Below, piece by piece: positions 25,304-34,124 of a stretch of DNA of 64,000 nucleotides (its first letter is position 1; the number at the start of each line of letters is the position of its first letter). Position numbers and translations under genes: made by a program. Source of the DNA: Nonomuraea rubra (lineage in GTDB: Bacteria; Actinomycetota; Actinomycetes; Streptosporangiales; Streptosporangiaceae); contig NZ_JACHMI010000001.1 in assembly GCF_014207985.1 (NCBI RefSeq), positions 124,001 through 188,000 of the forward strand, read 5' to 3'. Below the pieces are notes generated by a model. It was not told where the DNA came from and searched no databases. It was given only the letters and a program-made list of their open reading frames with translations.

Positions 25304-25501
25304 GCGGGTCGCGGTGAGCAGCGCCAGCACGCCCGGCAGCAGCTCCGAGGTGTACCCGGCGGTGCTCCAGACCGCGGCCGCCGACGGGGCCGGCTGCGTC
25401 GCCTCGTAGGCGAAATAGCCGCACTCCACGATCATGAAGGCGGATAAGAAGCTCGGCGCGGTGGCCGCCAGGATGGCAAGGAGACGGAGCATGGCCGACA
25501 T
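25283..25501 (-). CDS. Small membrane protein (72 aa)
   Basis: The product (MSAMLRLLAILAATAPSFLS...) has two hydrophobic segments (~5-27 and ~45-63) separated by a short charged/alanine loop (YFAYEATQPAPSAA), so it probably inserts as a hairpin in the membrane. No family is recognised. Its 3' end overlaps the convergent membrane-protein gene by 21 bp, and 38 bp separate its start from the GNAT stop. The initiator ATG at 25501 is preceded by GGTGAG. Its small size keeps confidence moderate; hydrophobic patterning and codon bias support it. Confidence 0.5.
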   Translation of the reverse strand: MSAMLRLLAILAATAPSFLSAFMIVECGYFAYEATQPAPSAAAVWSTAGYTSELLPGVLALLTATRLARQPQ

Positions 25502-25539
25502 CTCACCGGGGGATGATCAAGGGAGAGGCTAGCGGACCC

Positions 25540-26064
25540 TCACGACAGGCCGATCTCGAAATGCACGGTCTGGAAGTGCTCCGGCTCGCCGTCGCGGGCG
25601 TCGAACACCGGCTCCGCCACCGAGCTCCAGAACTTCTCCGCCCCCTCCACCCGGGTGTCCGTGTGCAGGTAGAGGGCCTGGTAGCCGGCGTCGGCCACGA
25701 ACCGGCGGGCCTGGGCGACCAGCTCGCGGGCCAGGCCGCGCCTGCGGTGGGCCGGGTCCACGTACACGCGGAAGAGCTGCGCCGTGCTCGCGTCCGGGTA
25801 GAGCCTGGCCAGCCACTCGGGATGCGGCGGGCTCTTCGGGCCGCCCGCGCGTACGGCGGTGGTGCCGACCACCTCCTCCCCGTGCAGCGCCACGACGAGC
25901 GTGTGGCGCTCCGGCCGCAGGTACGTGCCCTCCAGGTCGATCACGTCCCAGTGCCACTCGGGGCGGTAGCCGTAGCCGAACTCGCGGTAGAACGTGTCGA
26001 GCATGACCCGGCGCGCGCCCTCCACGTGGCGGGGCTCGGCGGGCCTGACGGTGTAGGGGTTCAT
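25540..26064 (-). CDS. GNAT family N-acetyltransferase, last gene of peptide-ABC operon
   Basis: The 174-residue protein transfers an acyl group from acyl-CoA to an amine. The CoA-binding motif A is QLFRVYVDPAHRRRGLARELV (~100-120), with the R/Q-x-x-G-x-A core, followed by the usual strand LYLHTDTRVEGAEKF. The start ATG at 26064 overlaps the ATPase stop in ATGA, so it is translationally coupled to the transporter. Coupling to a peptide/metallophore-type importer suggests it modifies or detoxifies the imported compound, which is inference. Length is standard for a single GNAT domain. Confidence 0.85.
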   Translation of the reverse strand: MNPYTVRPAEPRHVEGARRVMLDTFYREFGYGYRPEWHWDVIDLEGTYLRPERHTLVVALHGEEVVGTTAVRAGGPKSPPHPEWLARLYPDASTAQLFRVYVDPAHRRRGLARELVAQARRFVADAGYQALYLHTDTRVEGAEKFWSSVAEPVFDARDGEPEHFQTVHFEIGLS

Positions 26065-27512
26065 GCCTTCTCCAGTTCGAGGACCCGGTCGGCGAGCCTG
26101 GCCACCACGTCCGGGTCGTGGCTGATGAGCAGCAGGGTGAGGCCGAGGTCGCGGCGCAGCTCGTCGAGCAGGTCGAGGATGGCCGCCTGGACGAGCGCGT
26201 CCAGGCCGGAGGTGATCTCGTCGCAGATGAGCAGCTTCGGCTCGGCGAGCAGGGCGCGGGCGAGCGCGGCCCGCTGGAGCTCGCCGCCCGACAGCGCGTC
26301 CGGCCGGCGGGCCGCCGTGTGCTCGTCCAGGCCGACGCGTTCCAGCATGGCGCGCGCCTTCGTGGCCGCCTCCGCCGGGGTGGCGCCGCGCAGCCGTACG
26401 GCGGTGCGGGCGAGCTGGGCCGACACGCTCCGGTACGGGTCGAAGGAGGCGCGGGCGTCCTGGAAGACGTACTGGACGTCGCGGGCCCTGGCGCGCAGTT
26501 GGCGGGGGAGCGGGCGGCCGTCCAGCGTCATGGTGCCCGAGGCGGGGCGGTGCAGGCCGGCCACGCAGCGGGCCAGCGTGGTCTTGCCGCTGCCCGACCT
26601 GCCCAGCACGGCCACGCACTCGCCGGCGGCGGCGCTCAGGCTCACGCCGTCGAGCACCGGGGTGCGACGGTGCCCGGCCACCAGGTCCCGCACGTCGAGC
26701 AGCGGCTGCGCGGTGCCCGCCGGGGTGCGAGGGTGCACGTCGAGCAGCGGCGGCGCGGCGTCCGACGGGGTGTGAGTGCGGGTGTGGGGGGTGAGGCGGG
26801 TGGCGAGGAGGCGGCGGGTGTAGTCGTGGCGGGGCGCGTCGAGGACGGCGGCGGCCGGGCCCGACTCGACGACGCGGCCCCGGTGCATCACCGCCACCCG
26901 GTCGGCCAGCGCGCGCACCATGGCCAGGTCGTGGCTGAGCAGCACGAGTGCGATGTCCTGGGCGCGCAGCCCGCGGAACTCCTCGATGACCTCGGCGCGG
27001 ATGAGCCCGTCCTGGCCGGTCGTCGGCTCGTCGGCGACGATCAGGACCGGGTCCAGCAGCAGGGCCTGGGCCAGCACGACCCGCTGCTGCTGGCCGCCCG
27101 AGAGCTGGTGCGGGTAGCGGCGCAGCAGCTCCAGCGGCAACCGCGCCCGCCGCGCGGCTTCCCGCACCCGCTCGTCGACCTGCTTGGAGTCAGCCCTGAC
27201 CCGCCGCGGTCCGCCCGCGTCCAGGGCACGCGCGACCTCCCGCAGGACGCCGCCCACCCGCCGCACCGGGTTCAGCACGCCGGCCGGGTGCTGCGGCACG
27301 TACGCCACCCCACCCGGCGCCCGCCACACCTCACCCGACACCCGCACCCCGGGCGCGTGCTCGCCGAGCAGCGCCAGCCCCGTGGTCGTCTTGCCGCTGC
27401 CCGAGGCCCCCACCAGCGCGAGCACCTCGCCCGCCGCCAGCTCCAGCGACACCCCGGACACCAGCGTCCGCCCGCCGGCCTCGGCCCGCAGCCCGGACAC
27501 CTCGAGAATCAC
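26061..27512 (-). CDS. Peptide-type ABC transporter ATPase with two fused nucleotide-binding domains
   Basis: The 483-residue protein fuses the DppD- and DppF-like ATPases that are usually separate. Domain 1 has Walker A GASGSGKTT (~35-43), signature LSGGQQQR and Walker B VLIVADEPTTG. Domain 2 has Walker A GRSGSGKTT (~295-303), signature LSGGELQR and Walker B LLICDEITSGLD. The linker (~225-260) is proline/threonine-rich and variable. The GTG at 27512 overlaps the permease stop (GTGA), and the stop overlaps the GNAT start. Domain 1's CADEPTTGQDG carries Q where L is normal, a small deviation. Confidence 0.92.
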   Translation of the reverse strand: MILEVSGLRAEAGGRTLVSGVSLELAAGEVLALVGASGSGKTTTGLALLGEHAPGVRVSGEVWRAPGGVAYVPQHPAGVLNPVRRVGGVLREVARALDAGGPRRVRADSKQVDERVREAARRARLPLELLRRYPHQLSGGQQQRVVLAQALLLDPVLIVADEPTTGQDGLIRAEVIEEFRGLRAQDIALVLLSHDLAMVRALADRVAVMHRGRVVESGPAAAVLDAPRHDYTRRLLATRLTPHTRTHTPSDAAPPLLDVHPRTPAGTAQPLLDVRDLVAGHRRTPVLDGVSLSAAAGECVAVLGRSGSGKTTLARCVAGLHRPASGTMTLDGRPLPRQLRARARDVQYVFQDARASFDPYRSVSAQLARTAVRLRGATPAEAATKARAMLERVGLDEHTAARRPDALSGGELQRAALARALLAEPKLLICDEITSGLDALVQAAILDLLDELRRDLGLTLLLISHDPDVVARLADRVLELEKA

Positions 27513-28291
27513 CTGCGCACCGCCGCCCGGTCGAAGGTCAGGTTCAGCCCCACCGACAGGGACACGATCAGCAGCGCCGGCACCACCACCGCCCACGGCT
27601 GCAGGAACATCCCGGTCCGGTTGCGATCCACCATGACGGCCCAGTCGCTGGCGTCCGGTGCGAGGCCGACGCCCAGGAAGCTGGCCGAGGCCACCAGGTA
27701 CAGCGCCCCGACCAGGCGCACGCCCACGTCGGCCGCCAGCGTGGTGAGCATCGACCGCCCGGCGTACCCGACGGCCCGCCGCCACCACGTCTCCCCCTGC
27801 AGCCGCAGCGCCTCCATCGCGGTGCTGCCCGCCGCCCGCAGCGCCGCCGCCCGCGAGATCCGTACGACCTCCGGCAGCCCGATCAGCCCCACGATCACCA
27901 CCAGCGCGGCGGGCCCCGGCGAGAGCAGCGCGGCCAGCATGACGAGCAGCAGCAGGGACGGCACCGCCAGCAGCAGGTCCAGCGGCCGCATCAGCACCTC
28001 GTCCACCCACCGCCGCCCGGCCGGCGCCGCCGCCAGGCCCGCCAGCAGCCCCAGCGGCACCCCGCCCGCGTACGCGAGCAGCGTCGCTAGCACCGCGACC
28101 ACCACCACGGAACGCCCGCCGAGCAGCACCTGCTCCCACACGTCCCGCCCGACGAAGTCGGTGCCCAGCGGCCCGCCGGCGGAGAAGGACACCCCGCGCG
28201 GCTCGGGCGTCCCCGCCAGCCATGGCCCGGCCAGCGCGAGCACCAGCGGCACGGCCAGCAGCACGACTCCGAACCCATGCCGTCTCCTCAC
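27509..28291 (-). CDS. Peptide/nickel-type ABC permease, DppC family
   Basis: The 260-residue membrane subunit begins with a helix after MRRRHGFGVV and contains the DppC-type GTDFVGRDVWEQVLLGGR motif (~45-62) at the entry of the permease domain. The coupling loop includes ALRAAGSTAMEALRLQG. About five or six membrane helices are present. The GTG start at 28291 overlaps the DppB stop by GTGA, and the end overlaps the ATPase gene in the same way. It forms the heterodimeric channel with the preceding permease. Confidence 0.92.
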   Translation of the reverse strand: MRRRHGFGVVLLAVPLVLALAGPWLAGTPEPRGVSFSAGGPLGTDFVGRDVWEQVLLGGRSVVVVAVLATLLAYAGGVPLGLLAGLAAAPAGRRWVDEVLMRPLDLLLAVPSLLLLVMLAALLSPGPAALVVIVGLIGLPEVVRISRAAALRAAGSTAMEALRLQGETWWRRAVGYAGRSMLTTLAADVGVRLVGALYLVASASFLGVGLAPDASDWAVMVDRNRTGMFLQPWAVVVPALLIVSLSVGLNLTFDRAAVRR

Positions 28292-29232
28292 CGCGCACTC
28301 CCGGGAACCAGCCGGTACGCCCCCAGGTCGGCGGCCAGGTTCACGACCACCGTGGTGGTGGCGAACACCACGCACAACGCCTGGATCACCGGGATGTCCC
28401 TGGCGGACACCGAGTCGTTCAGCAGGGTGCCGAGCCCGGGGATCACGAACACGGACTCCACCACGATCACTCCGCCGAGCAGCCAGTCCGTGGTCCTGGC
28501 GAGCTGCTGCACGCCGGGGGCCAGGGCGTTCGGCAGCGCGTGCGCGAGCCGTACCCGCCAGGGGGAGAGGCCGAGCCGGCGGGCGTGGGCGGCGTAGCCG
28601 GAGTTCAGCGCGTCGACCATGCCGGCCCGTACCAGGCGGCTGATCGAGCAGACCGGCCTGGCCAGCAGCACCACCAGCGGCAGCACCAGCAGGGCGGGCT
28701 GCTCCAGCAGGTTCGGGGGCGCGCCGACCGCCGTCGGCGGGAACCAGCCGAGCCGCACCGCGAACACCGCGACGAGCACCACGCCGAGGGCGAACTCGGG
28801 GATCGAGTACAGGCCGACGGTCACGGTGGTGAGCGCCCGGTCCAGCGGGCCGCCCTGCCGTACGGCGGCGATCACGCCGGCCCCGACGGCGAGGGGAACG
28901 AGCAGCAGCAGCGTGAGCCCGGCCAGCACGAGCGTCGGCGGCAGGCCGTCGGCCAGCACGCCGGTCACCGGCCGCCCGGACACCAGCGAGACGCCCAGGT
29001 CGCCGTGCGCCAGCCCCGCCAGCCAGTCCGCCCACCGCTCGACGGCCGGCCGGTCCAGCTCCAGGGCGGCGCGGAGCTGCGCGATGCGCTCCTCGTCCGG
29101 GATGTCGCCGGCCAGCACGACGGCGGCGTCGCCGGGCAGCGCCTCGGTCAGCACGAACACCAGCGAGGCCACCGCCACGACCTGCGCCACGCCGAGCAGC
29201 ACCCGGCGCACCGCGTATCGGGCCAGGTTCAC
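28288..29232 (-). CDS. Peptide/nickel-type ABC permease, DppB family
   Basis: The 314-residue permease has the typical N-terminus ARYAVRRVLLGVAQVVAV, a long external loop after helix 1 (LPGDAAVVLAGD...ELDRP), and the EAA-type coupling loop ARRLGLSPWRVRLAHALPNA. I prefer the GTG at 29232: GGGAG lies 9 bases upstream, whereas it directly abuts the alternative ATG at 29241, which would add three residues. It is the second gene of the operon, 34 bp after the binding-protein stop, and is translationally coupled to the DppC-type gene by a GTGA overlap. Confidence 0.92.
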   Translation of the reverse strand: MNLARYAVRRVLLGVAQVVAVASLVFVLTEALPGDAAVVLAGDIPDEERIAQLRAALELDRPAVERWADWLAGLAHGDLGVSLVSGRPVTGVLADGLPPTLVLAGLTLLLLVPLAVGAGVIAAVRQGGPLDRALTTVTVGLYSIPEFALGVVLVAVFAVRLGWFPPTAVGAPPNLLEQPALLVLPLVVLLARPVCSISRLVRAGMVDALNSGYAAHARRLGLSPWRVRLAHALPNALAPGVQQLARTTDWLLGGVIVVESVFVIPGLGTLLNDSVSARDIPVIQALCVVFATTTVVVNLAADLGAYRLVPGSAR

Positions 29233-29266
29233 GTGAAACATCTCCCATGCCGGACGCGAACAGTCC

Positions 29267-30793
29267 TCACCCGAGCCACACCTTGTCGAAGCGGGCCCAG
29301 TCGAGCGTGTTCGCGGGCGCGTTGGCGACGCCGCGCAGCCTGGGGGAGGTGCCGAGCAGCCAGTCGGCGAAGCCCCAGATGAGGAAGCCGCCCTCGGCAT
29401 GCAGCGTGCGCTGCATGTCCTGGTAGATCTCGCGCCGCCGAGCCTCGTCGGGGCTGGCGACCGCCTGGTCGTAGAGGGCGTCGAACTCGGGGCGGGCCCA
29501 CTTGGTGGCGTTCGTGGTGGAGTTGGTGAGCAGGCGCTGCGAGAGGTGGGTCTCGATGGGCATGGCGCCGGAGCGGTAGCAGCAGATGGTGCCCTTGTTC
29601 AGCACGTCGGCCCAGTACGTGTCCTTGTTGCCGACCTTCGCGCTCACCTCCAGCCCGGCCTGCCGCGCCTGGTCGGCGAAGACGCTGGCCGCCTCCAGGA
29701 AGCCGCTGGCCGCCGCCGACGTGTCGAGCTGGATCTGCAGGCCCGTCGCCCCGGCCTTGCCGATCAGCCACTTCGCCTGTTCGAGGTCGGGGGTGCGCTG
29801 CGGGATGTCGGCGGCGTAGTAGAGGTAGTCCTTGCCGAACAGGTCGTTGCCCACCTGCCCGGCCCCGCCCAGCACGCTGTCGATCAGCTGCGACCGGTCG
29901 GCCAGCAGGAACATGGCCTTGCGGAGCTGCGGGTCGTCGAAGGGCGGCCGGTCCACCTTCATCGCGAACGCCTGCATGCCGCTGTTGCTCAGCCGGATGA
30001 TCGACATCCGGCCGCCGGCCTCGTGGGTGCGGGCGGTGGCGGGGGTGAGGTCGTGCGCGTAGTCGGCCTGGCCGCCGAGCACGGCGTTCACCCGCGCCGA
30101 CTCCTCGTTGGCGATCAGGTATTCGAGCTCGTCCACGTACGGGGCGCCGTCCCAGTAGTCGGGGTTGCGCCTGACCAACAGCGAGCGTCCCGGCTGGAAC
30201 GAGCCGAACGTGAACGGCCCGGACCCGACGGGCCTGGCGAACTCGTCGGCGCCCTCGGGCACGATGTAGGCGCCGAAGGCGGCCAGCACGTTGGGGAACT
30301 CCGCGTACGGCCGCTTCAGGCGGAACTCCACCGTGCGGTCGCCGACGGCGCGGCTGTTCTTGAGGTCGATGAGGGCGAGGTTGGCCTTGGCGCGGAAGGT
30401 GCGCTTCTCGTCGGCGATGCGGGCGTAGCTGTGGAGCACGTCGGCGGCGCGTACCGGCTTGCCGTCGTGGAAGGCGGCCTCGCGCAGCGTGATCCGCCAG
30501 GTGCTCAGCTCGGCGTCGGACTCCCAGCGGGAGGCCAGGCGCGGCACGATCGACACGTCGGTCCCGTAGTCGGCGAGCTTGTCGAACATGGCCTTGGAGC
30601 GCGACGCCTCCAGGAAGAGGTTGGCCAGGTGCGGGTCCAGGCTCTCCTGCGCGCCGCCGCCCGCGAACGCGGCCCGCAGCCTGCCGCCCCTCCTGGGCTG
30701 CGTGGAGGTGGTGCCACCGGTGGGCTGGGACGCGCAGCCCGCCAGGGCCACGGCAGCGGCGGCGGACAGGAAGGCACGACGATCTAGGCGCAT
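29267..30793 (-). CDS. ABC transporter substrate-binding lipoprotein, SBP family 5 (peptide/metallophore type)
   Basis: The ~508-residue extracellular protein captures peptide-like or metallophore ligands. The N-terminus MRLDRRAFLSAAAAVALAGC contains a twin-arginine-like RR and a lipobox LAGC. The family signature around LASRWESDAELSTWRITLRE and FHDGKPVRAADVLHSY is clear, followed by GSGPFTF. The ATG at 30793 is preferred over the TTG at 30802. There is little leader: a Zur-like 15-mer ends only 9 bp before the ATG, so the transcript is short-leadered or leaderless. It opens the operon SBP-DppB-DppC-DppDF-GNAT. Confidence 0.9.
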   Translation of the reverse strand: MRLDRRAFLSAAAAVALAGCASQPTGGTTSTQPRRGGRLRAAFAGGGAQESLDPHLANLFLEASRSKAMFDKLADYGTDVSIVPRLASRWESDAELSTWRITLREAAFHDGKPVRAADVLHSYARIADEKRTFRAKANLALIDLKNSRAVGDRTVEFRLKRPYAEFPNVLAAFGAYIVPEGADEFARPVGSGPFTFGSFQPGRSLLVRRNPDYWDGAPYVDELEYLIANEESARVNAVLGGQADYAHDLTPATARTHEAGGRMSIIRLSNSGMQAFAMKVDRPPFDDPQLRKAMFLLADRSQLIDSVLGGAGQVGNDLFGKDYLYYAADIPQRTPDLEQAKWLIGKAGATGLQIQLDTSAAASGFLEAASVFADQARQAGLEVSAKVGNKDTYWADVLNKGTICCYRSGAMPIETHLSQRLLTNSTTNATKWARPEFDALYDQAVASPDEARRREIYQDMQRTLHAEGGFLIWGFADWLLGTSPRLRGVANAPANTLDWARFDKVWLG

Positions 30794-30802
30794 GTCCGAC
30801 AA

Positions 30803-30817
30803 TGGTAACGATTTTCA
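30803..30817. promoter_or_regulatory. Zur/Fur-like metal-regulator box
   Basis: Read toward the operon, the 15-mer is TGAAAATCGTTACCA, close to the actinomycete Zur consensus (TGAAAAT, central base, ATTTTCA type) and itself an imperfect palindrome extended by AT on both sides. It sits 9 bp before the start codon of the binding-protein gene, a repressing position. Assignment to Zur rather than another Fur protein is inference. Confidence 0.5.
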
Positions 30818-30834
30818 TTTATGACGCAAGCCGC

Positions 30835-31584
30835 TCAATCGGTGAGGAGCTTCACCATCGCCACCACGCCGATGCACACGATCACGCCACGCAGGATCGG
30901 GGCGGGCAGCCTGCGGCCCAGCCGTGCGCCGAGGAACCCGCCCGCCATCGAGCCCGTCGCCACCAGCAGCACCGCCGTCCAGTCCACGTCGGCGACGAGC
31001 GTGTACAGGATGGCCGCCGTGCCGTTGACCAGCACGACGAGCACGTTCTTGGCCGCGTTGACGCGCTGCAGCTCCTCCTCGATGAGGATGCCCATCAGGC
31101 CGATGAGCAGGATGCCCTGCCCGGCGCCGAAGTAGCCGCCGTACGCGCCGGCCGCCAGCGCGCCCAGCCAGAGCCAGGGGCCGCCGTGCGCGCGCCGGGG
31201 CCGGTCGGCCAGCGCGCGGCTGAGCCGGGGCTGGATCACGACCAGCGTGCAGGACATCGCGATGAGCCCGACCACGACCGCCGTGAACGTGCTCTCCGGC
31301 AGGTTGAGCAGCAGCAGCCCGCCCGCCAGCGCGCCCGCCACGGACGCGGGCGCCAGCCGGAGCAGCCGGTCGCGCTGGCCCTTCAGCTCGGCGCGGTAAC
31401 CCGCGACGCCGGTCAGCCCGCCGGGGACCAGGCCGATGTTGTTGGAGACGTTGGCCGTGATCGGCGGCAGGCCCACCGCGAGCAGCGTGGGGAACGTGAT
31501 CAGCGATCCCGACCCGACGACGGTGTTGATGGCCCCGCCCGCGACGCCGGCCGCGAGCACCGCGACCATCTCCCAAGGTGTCAT
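30835..31584 (-). CDS. TSUP (TauE/SafE) family membrane transporter
   Basis: The 249-residue protein has about eight membrane helices and the duplicated TSUP signature, N-terminally AGVAGGAINTVVGSGSLITF (~12-31) and in the second half GAYGGYFGAGQGILLIGLMG (~145-165). The family exports sulfite, sulfoacetate or other sulfur-containing or organic anions. The ATG at 31584 is the family start. It lies upstream of, and on the same strand as, the peptide-ABC operon (41 bp), but the Zur-like box in between suggests a separate promoter. It diverges from the M28 membrane peptidase. Confidence 0.9.
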   Translation of the reverse strand: MTPWEMVAVLAAGVAGGAINTVVGSGSLITFPTLLAVGLPPITANVSNNIGLVPGGLTGVAGYRAELKGQRDRLLRLAPASVAGALAGGLLLLNLPESTFTAVVVGLIAMSCTLVVIQPRLSRALADRPRRAHGGPWLWLGALAAGAYGGYFGAGQGILLIGLMGILIEEELQRVNAAKNVLVVLVNGTAAILYTLVADVDWTAVLLVATGSMAGGFLGARLGRRLPAPILRGVIVCIGVVAMVKLLTD

Positions 31585-31604
31585 GCCGTGCGACTCTAGA
31601 GCAT

Positions 31605-31621
31605 GTCTTAAGTGATAAGAC
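31605..31621. promoter_or_regulatory. Inverted repeat in the TSUP/M28 divergent gap
   Basis: GTCTTA (31605-31610) and TAAGAC (31616-31621) flank AGTGA, in an AT-richer island of an otherwise GC-rich sequence. It is 21 bp upstream of the TSUP ATG and 103 bp upstream of the peptidase. MarR- or TetR-like binding is possible. Confidence 0.4.
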
Positions 31622-31724
31622 GAATCGTACCGCTATGTGAGATACGGCCTGAGGTAAACCACAGCCCGATCCGGGCACGCGCATCATTCCGGCAGCCCAG
31701 GCAGGAAACCTAGCGTTCCTGGCC

Positions 31725-34124
31725 ATGAAGGAAAAGTTGTTCGACGTTCCCCGCCGTGCCGTGGCGGGGGTGTCGGCCCTGCTCGCGCTGGCCGCCGTGA
31801 TCGTGCTCACCGCCATGTCCAACAGCACCATGCAGCCGCTGCCTGCCTCGGCGCCGGCCGCGGAGTTCAGCGCCGGGCGGGCCCTGCGACACCTGGAGGC
31901 GTTCGCCACCCGGCCCCGCCCCATCGGCAGCCAGGCCGGCGCGCAGGCCAGGGACTACCTCGTCGGGCAACTGCGCGCGGCGGGGCTGGACGTGCGGGTG
32001 CAGCAGGCCGTGGGGGCGAACTCCTCGACGGGGCTGGCGGCGTTCGGGCAGGTGCACAACGTCGTGGCCACCCGCCGCGGCACCGACCCGACCGGGACGG
32101 TGGTGATCGCCGCGCACTACGACTCCGCCGCGATGGGCCCCGGCACGTCGGACGACGCCGCCGCCGTGGCGGCGATGCTGGAGACCGTACGGGCGCTGGG
32201 CGGCACGAAGCTCCGCAACGACCTGGTGTTCCTGATGACGGACGGTGAAGAGGACGGCGTGCTCGGGGCTGAGGCGTTCGTCAGGGAGCATCCGCTCGGG
32301 GGCAAGGGCGGCGTGCTGCTGAACTGGGAGGCGCGCGGGGTCAGCGGGCCGTCGCTGATGTTCGAGACGTCGCGGGACAACGCCGGGCTGGTCGGGCTGT
32401 TCGCCGATGCCGTGCCGTACCCGCGGGGCGACTCCATGATGGTCGAGCTCTACCGGCTGCTGCCGAACAACACCGACTTCACGCCGATGACCGCGGCCGG
32501 GTTCACCGGCATGAACTTCGCCTACATCCAGGAGTCCTCGCGCTACCACACGGCCGACGACTCGCTCGCCCACCTGAACAGGGGCAGCCTCCAGCACCAC
32601 GGCACGAACATGCTGGCCCTGGCCCGCGAGCTCGGCGGCGCCGACCTGCCCGCGCTGTCCGCCGGCCACGACGTCACCTACTTCCGGCTCTTCGGGCTCA
32701 TGATCACCTACCCGAACGGGCTGGTGTGGCCGCTGGCCGGGCTCGCCGTGGCCGCGGTGGCCGGGCTGGGGCTGGTGGCGTGGCGGCGGCGGGTGGCCGG
32801 GCCGGTGCGGATGCTGGCCGGCGCGGTCTCGGCGGTCGTGCCCGTCGTGCTGGCGGTGGTGCTGGCGCAGGGGCTGTGGGAGGTGCTGGTGGCCATGCGG
32901 CCCGAGTACGACGGGATGGGCGGGCTGCTGCACCGGCCCGGGGCGTTCCGCGCGGCCGTCGCGGTGCTGGCCGGGCTGGCGGTGCTGGGCTGGTACCTGG
33001 CGCTGCGGCGCAGGATCGGGCCGGCGGCGCTGGCCATCGGGGCGCTGGCCTGGCCGGCTGTGCTGGGTGTGGTGTGCGCGCAGGTCGCTCCTGGCGCGTC
33101 GTTCATGTTCGCGCTGCCCGCGCTGTTCGCCGCCCTCGGCGGCCTGGCCGCGCTGCTCCTGCGCGGCTCGCCGCGGCAGGGGGAGACGGGTGGCGCAGGC
33201 CCGCGGGTGGGCGGCTTGGCTCGGTGGATGCCGGGCGGCACGGTGTGGCGCGTGGTGGTGCTGACGGCGGGGCTGTTCGTGGCGGCGGGGTTGCTGCCCG
33301 GGCTGGCGCTGACGGCGTTCGACGGGATGGGGCTGGCGCTCGGCGGGGTGAGCGCGATGGTGCTGGCGCTGTTCGTGCTGATGGTGCTGCCGGTCGCCGA
33401 GCTGTTGCTGCCGGAGCCGGCGCGGCCGCTGACCCGGCCGGTCGCGTTCGGGGCGCCGCTGGCCGCCGCGGCCCTCGCGGTGGCGCTGGTGCCGGCGGGG
33501 CTGGCGCTGGACGGCTTCGACGCCGGCAACCCCCGCCGTACGCACCTGGCGTACGTCATGGACGCCGGCACCAGGACGGCCGGCTGGGTCAGCGCCGACG
33601 CCGACCCGTCCGAGTGGACGAAGACGTACGTCTCGGGCCGCGACACCACGTTCCTGCCGCCCGGCTACGCCCGCGGCGACCTGTGGACCGGCCGCGCGCC
33701 GGCGGTGGACCTGGACGGGCCGCGCGTCCGCGTGCTGAGCAGGGACGGCGACACCTACCGGCTGCGGGTCACCGCGGGCCGGGGCGCGCGCTCCCTCACG
33801 CTGCGCGTCGAGCGGTCGATCACCGAGGTGACCGCGAAGGCCGACGGCCTGCGAGCCGTGACCGTCCCCGTCACCGGCACCCGGGCGAACACCTGGCCGG
33901 GCGAGGTGCGCTTCCGCGGTATCCCGGCGGGCGGCGCGGAGATCACCATGCGGGTGGCGAGCACGGGCCAAGCGGGCGAAGCGGGCGAGCTGCGGGTGAC
34001 GGCGATCGGCGAGCGGGACGGGTTCGCGGCCGTGCCGGGGTTCACGCCGATGCCGGCGGGACTGGTGGCCGCCACCCGCGAGGACGGCGGCCTGGTCGCG
34101 ATCACCCGTACGTACCGGCTCTGA
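31725..34124 (+). CDS. Membrane-anchored M28 family zinc peptidase
   Basis: The 799-residue protein has an N-terminal membrane helix (~11-31), an extracytoplasmic M28 aminopeptidase domain (~45-310) with ligands in IAAHYDSAAMG, GTSDDAAAVA and DGEEDGVLG plus SSRYHTADD, then about eight further membrane helices (~325-600), and a C-terminal ~190-residue soluble beta-rich domain. The layout resembles eukaryotic Fxna/ERMP1 and Pff1 membrane peptidases, an architecture seen sporadically in actinobacteria. It diverges from the TSUP gene, and its end overlaps the convergent acyl-CoA ligase by 23 bp. Substrate is unknown. Confidence 0.88.
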   Translation: MKEKLFDVPRRAVAGVSALLALAAVIVLTAMSNSTMQPLPASAPAAEFSAGRALRHLEAFATRPRPIGSQAGAQARDYLVGQLRAAGLDVRVQQAVGANSSTGLAAFGQVHNVVATRRGTDPTGTVVIAAHYDSAAMGPGTSDDAAAVAAMLETVRALGGTKLRNDLVFLMTDGEEDGVLGAEAFVREHPLGGKGGVLLNWEARGVSGPSLMFETSRDNAGLVGLFADAVPYPRGDSMMVELYRLLPNNTDFTPMTAAGFTGMNFAYIQESSRYHTADDSLAHLNRGSLQHHGTNMLALARELGGADLPALSAGHDVTYFRLFGLMITYPNGLVWPLAGLAVAAVAGLGLVAWRRRVAGPVRMLAGAVSAVVPVVLAVVLAQGLWEVLVAMRPEYDGMGGLLHRPGAFRAAVAVLAGLAVLGWYLALRRRIGPAALAIGALAWPAVLGVVCAQVAPGASFMFALPALFAALGGLAALLLRGSPRQGETGGAGPRVGGLARWMPGGTVWRVVVLTAGLFVAAGLLPGLALTAFDGMGLALGGVSAMVLALFVLMVLPVAELLLPEPARPLTRPVAFGAPLAAAALAVALVPAGLALDGFDAGNPRRTHLAYVMDAGTRTAGWVSADADPSEWTKTYVSGRDTTFLPPGYARGDLWTGRAPAVDLDGPRVRVLSRDGDTYRLRVTAGRGARSLTLRVERSITEVTAKADGLRAVTVPVTGTRANTWPGEVRFRGIPAGGAEITMRVASTGQAGEAGELRVTAIGERDGFAAVPGFTPMPAGLVAATREDGGLVAITRTYRL

